Assembly: GCF_963576615.1 (NCBI RefSeq)
Contig: NC_088711.1
Location: 57,950,248 to 58,014,247 of the forward strand
Source: Watersipora subatra
Taxonomy: Eukaryota > Bryozoa > Gymnolaemata > Cheilostomatida > Watersiporidae
Reading direction: 5' to 3'
DNA: 64,000 bases
A model generated the notes under the pieces. That model was not told the origin of the DNA and did not search any database. It worked only from the letters and a program-made list of their open reading frames with translations. This document shows, piece by piece, positions 62,401-64,000 of the stretch. The position numbers were made by a program, and so were the translations under genes. Each line of letters begins with the position of its first letter. The first letter of the stretch is position 1.

Positions 62401-63681
62401 ATTACACAGAATATTATAGAGTATATTACACAGAATATTATAGAGTATATTACACAGAATATTATAGAGTATATTACACAGAATATTATAGAGTATATTA
62501 CACAGAATATTATAGAGTATATTACACAGAATATTATAGAGTATATTACACAGAATATTATAGAGATATTACACAGAATATTATAGATTATATTACACAG
62601 AATATTATAGAGTATATTACACAGAATATTATAGAGTATATTACACAGAATATTATAGAGTATATTACACAGAATGTTATAGAGTATATTACACAGAATA
62701 TTATAGAGTATATTACACAGAATATTATAGAGATATTACACAGAATATTATAGATTATATTACACAGAATATTATAGAGTATATTACACAGAATATTATA
62801 GAGTATATTACACAGAATGTTATAGAGTATATTACACAGAATATTATAGAGTATATTACACAGAATATTATAGAGTATATTACACAGAATATTATAGAGT
62901 ATATTACACAGAATATTATAGAGTATATTACACAGAATGTTATAGAGTATATTACACAGAATATTATAGAGTATATTACACAGAATATTATAGAGTATAT
63001 TACACAGAATATTATAGAGTATATTACACAGAATATTATAGAGTATATTACACAGAATATTATAGAGTATATTACACAGAATATTATAGAGATATTACAC
63101 AGAATATTATAGATTATATTACACAGAATATTATAGAGTATATTACACAGAATATTATAGAGTATATTACACAGAATATTATAGAGTATATTACACAGAA
63201 TGTTATAGAGTATATTACACAGAATATTATAAAGTATATTACACAGAATATTATAGAGTATATTACACAGAATATTATAGAGTATATTACACAGAATATC
63301 TCTATCACCATCTCAAAACTCACACATTGCGGGCCCACACTTTGTTGTGTATCACCAGGGTAGACTAACAATACAAACATCCTTTTAGTAGATTATATCT
63401 AGCTTTATCACTTAGATTTTATACATATAATCTATGTACTTACCCTTTCTATGACTTATTTTGTATACGCGTATAACTTGATGAATAGAGAGTTAATCAT
63501 GTTCTACATTTCTGTTTCTATCAGGTTAATTACTGTTACCGCTGGACACCAGGGGAGAGTGAGTGGACCAGGAAGGCTTCCATGCTCACACGCAGGCAGT
63601 CGCATGCCATGTTCTCCGCTAACAACAAGATTTACGTTATGGGAGGTTACACTGCGGGAGACCTGCAAGACCTCTCCTTAG
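47449..63681 (+). CDS. BTB-BACK-kelch protein (KLHL family), exons 1-9, continues past the right edge
   Basis: Proteins of this family are usually substrate adaptors of CUL3 ubiquitin ligases: the BTB domain binds CUL3 and dimerises, and the kelch propeller binds the substrate. Exons: 47449-47593, 49144-49367, 49621-49723, 52020-52201, 53200-53354, 54719-54900, 56374-56680, 57567-57702, 63525-63681. They join in frame to 530 residues, all with GT-AG borders. BTB spans residues ~38-145 (KLSDHNADIKLKVG, YFKAHKDVLSSASDYFSAMF, EYFYHG). BACK runs to ~270 (LPMLSLADTYSLMDLV; LLIQWANFDFQ). Kelch repeats begin at ~325, with di-glycine motifs LYAIGGY, LYSIGGS, IYVTGGV and IYVMGGY. Three blades and the start of a fourth are present; the usual number is about six, so the end of the gene lies beyond the window. 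Blade 2 carries an acidic Ala/Ser-rich insert of about 40 residues. The last donor, GTCAGT, is slightly unusual. I cannot assign a specific orthologue. Confidence 0.92.
50756..50797. repeat. Short tandem repeat, 11-bp unit TGGCGATAAAA x 4
   Basis: Four near-perfect copies within kelch intron 3. A simple slippage-type array. Confidence 0.85.
57240..57312. repeat. Palindromic ATATAACATGTTATA-type cluster in kelch intron 7
   Basis: Several copies of ATGTTATA and its reverse complement TATAACAT follow each other, so that the tract is strongly self-complementary. It is probably a simple repeat derivative. Confidence 0.6.
58390..58661 (+). repeat. SINE-like dispersed repeat, truncated copy C
   Basis: This copy sits immediately upstream of copy B, head to tail. 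It shares the middle block (ACTTTAACCGATGTAATGAAT), the degraded GGAGGTTCCTAATTCAAAT box and the tail (TTGCTATAACTGGACGGACAGACACTGAGATT). The head is degraded or missing. Confidence 0.45.
58662..59035 (+). repeat. SINE-like dispersed repeat, copy B (kelch intron 8)
   Basis: This is the best-preserved copy. It has GACTAGCTGAATGGCCG with TTGCACGGGTAA at the head, then CTAATGGTTTAG and GGTTCCGAGATCAAATCC in the tRNA-like part. ATTGCTGGATTTTAATCACT and an ACAAACACTCAGATTCATAT tail follow, ending in TA-rich DNA. The box-like motifs suggest pol III origin; the head outside them is unusual for a simple tRNA SINE. Confidence 0.55.
59088..59966 (+). repeat. SINE-like dispersed repeat, copy D, split by a fold-back insertion
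   Basis: The family head (AATGCCCGGCATTGCATGGGTAA) is at 59096-59119. The family tail, with GTGATTAGCTTGCCTGTCTG, a B-box-like stretch, CAATCGCTATAGCTGGACAT and ACAAACACCTAAATTTATAT, is at ~59802-59966. The fold-back element at 59156-59546 and extra sequence lie between them. A short palindrome built on AGTATGACAAGG sits at ~59747-59800. Confidence 0.45.
59156..59546. mobile_element. Fold-back element, near-complete 391-bp palindrome
   Basis: Arms at 59156-59334 and 59369-59546 are imperfect reverse complements along their whole ~179-bp length, leaving a 34-base loop. Matching landmarks include ATATGGGCGTGT, TTTGACATTTAGAGTT, GCCAACTACGCATGCACAT, TTTTCTTGGCTTTCAGATAATAT and GAAGTGCAA. It lies inside copy D of the SINE-like repeat, so it inserted later or travels with it. 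It has no coding capacity. Confidence 0.8.
60577..60795 (+). other. 72-codon ORF with one hydrophobic segment, within kelch intron 8
   Basis: The predicted peptide has a charged N-terminal half (RRELSWSVARKKEE), a hydrophobic stretch (LTSLSILVIVLAVCFSLYLAP) and a Cys/aromatic-rich tail. It could be a fragment of a membrane protein carried by a mobile element, or chance. No family was recognised. Confidence 0.15.
61311..63300. repeat. Satellite of ~83 copies of a 24-bp unit in kelch intron 8, with higher-order pattern
   Basis: The unit is AGAGTATATTACACAGAATATTAT without its last four bases plus TTAT, i.e. 24 bp of AT-rich sequence repeated for about 1,990 bp. A 23-bp variant (AGAGATATT) starts at 61916, 62251, 62562, 62729 and 63088, and a G variant (AATGTTAT) recurs 112 bases after three of them. 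Because 24 is divisible by three, long open frames appear on both strands; these are repeat artefacts. The array lies between kelch exons 8 and 9. Confidence 0.95.
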
Positions 63682-63817
63682 GTCAGTGAATAGTCATTTT
63701 TCAGGCTATTGTTTGACAGCGCTTTGTCACATCGCTACAGTATGTTTCAGTATTGTTACTCATTTATATTTATTAAAATACGTTTCACGATTGGTTAAAA
63801 AGCACATTTTTATTGTA

Positions 63818-64000
63818 CAGTGGAACCCCAATTTACGAAAAACTCTATATACGGAATTTTCAAGTTATGAAATATTGTGTTGGTCAAAATTTTTGCTTTG
63901 AATTATGAAAGGGACTTTTGTAATTTGGCCCGATTGATAGTCTCGTGCCTTGATCCGTTTGCTTCCCGTTGGTATTACTTAAAATGTGTCTCACTCAGTT
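63818..64000 (+). mobile_element. Left end of a pogo/mariner-type MITE, cut by the window edge
   Basis: TACAGTGGAACCCCAATTTACGA, with the following TACGGAATTTTCAAGTTATG, resembles the terminal repeat of pogo/Tigger-like elements, which insert at TA and begin CAGTGGAACC. The other end lies outside the window. It sits in the kelch intron that follows exon 9. Confidence 0.5.

Overview
The window is AT-rich animal nuclear DNA. It has multi-exon genes with GT-AG introns, long introns, tRNA-like SINEs, fold-back elements, a hAT transposon and many minisatellites. No bacterial operons, CRISPR arrays or prophage were seen. One gene is a B-type (GAR-2-like) muscarinic receptor, a type I know mainly from protostomes. 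Together with a mollusc-like SINE this suggests a marine lophotrochozoan such as a mollusc or bryozoan, but the species cannot be named from sequence alone.

Three protein genes are well supported. (1) 21840-23531 (+): a single-exon muscarinic acetylcholine receptor of 563 residues, probably with a spliced 5' leader and an overlapping uORF. (2) 40254-30135 (-): a complete PEX16 gene of nine coding exons that I assembled by hand. The exons join in frame to 330 codons plus stop and follow vertebrate PEX16 from end to end. Its introns carry a 2.48-kb hAT element with an 8-bp target duplication, a small inverted-repeat element and a promoter-like island. (3) 47449-63681 (+): a BTB-BACK-kelch gene with nine exons in the window, open at the right edge. 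Its 5.8-kb intron 8 holds a cluster of tRNA-like repeats, a nested fold-back element and a 2-kb satellite with a 24-bp unit.

Layout: 1-21.8 kb is mostly non-coding, with fold-back elements, a SINE-like repeat, four unrelated minisatellites between 12.9 and 18.1 kb, and a few possible decayed coding fragments. From 21.8 to 24 kb lies the receptor. From 24 to 30 kb there is a degenerate minisatellite and a tRNA-derived SINE. PEX16 fills 30.1-40.3 kb. A 7.2-kb spacer separates it from the divergently transcribed kelch gene, which runs to the edge. The three genes act in unrelated processes: acetylcholine signalling, peroxisome membrane assembly and, by family, CUL3 ubiquitin-ligase substrate recognition. 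I see no functional cluster and no convincing new system. The most notable structures are the higher-order satellite, the hAT with a duplicated terminus, and the nested repeats inside introns.
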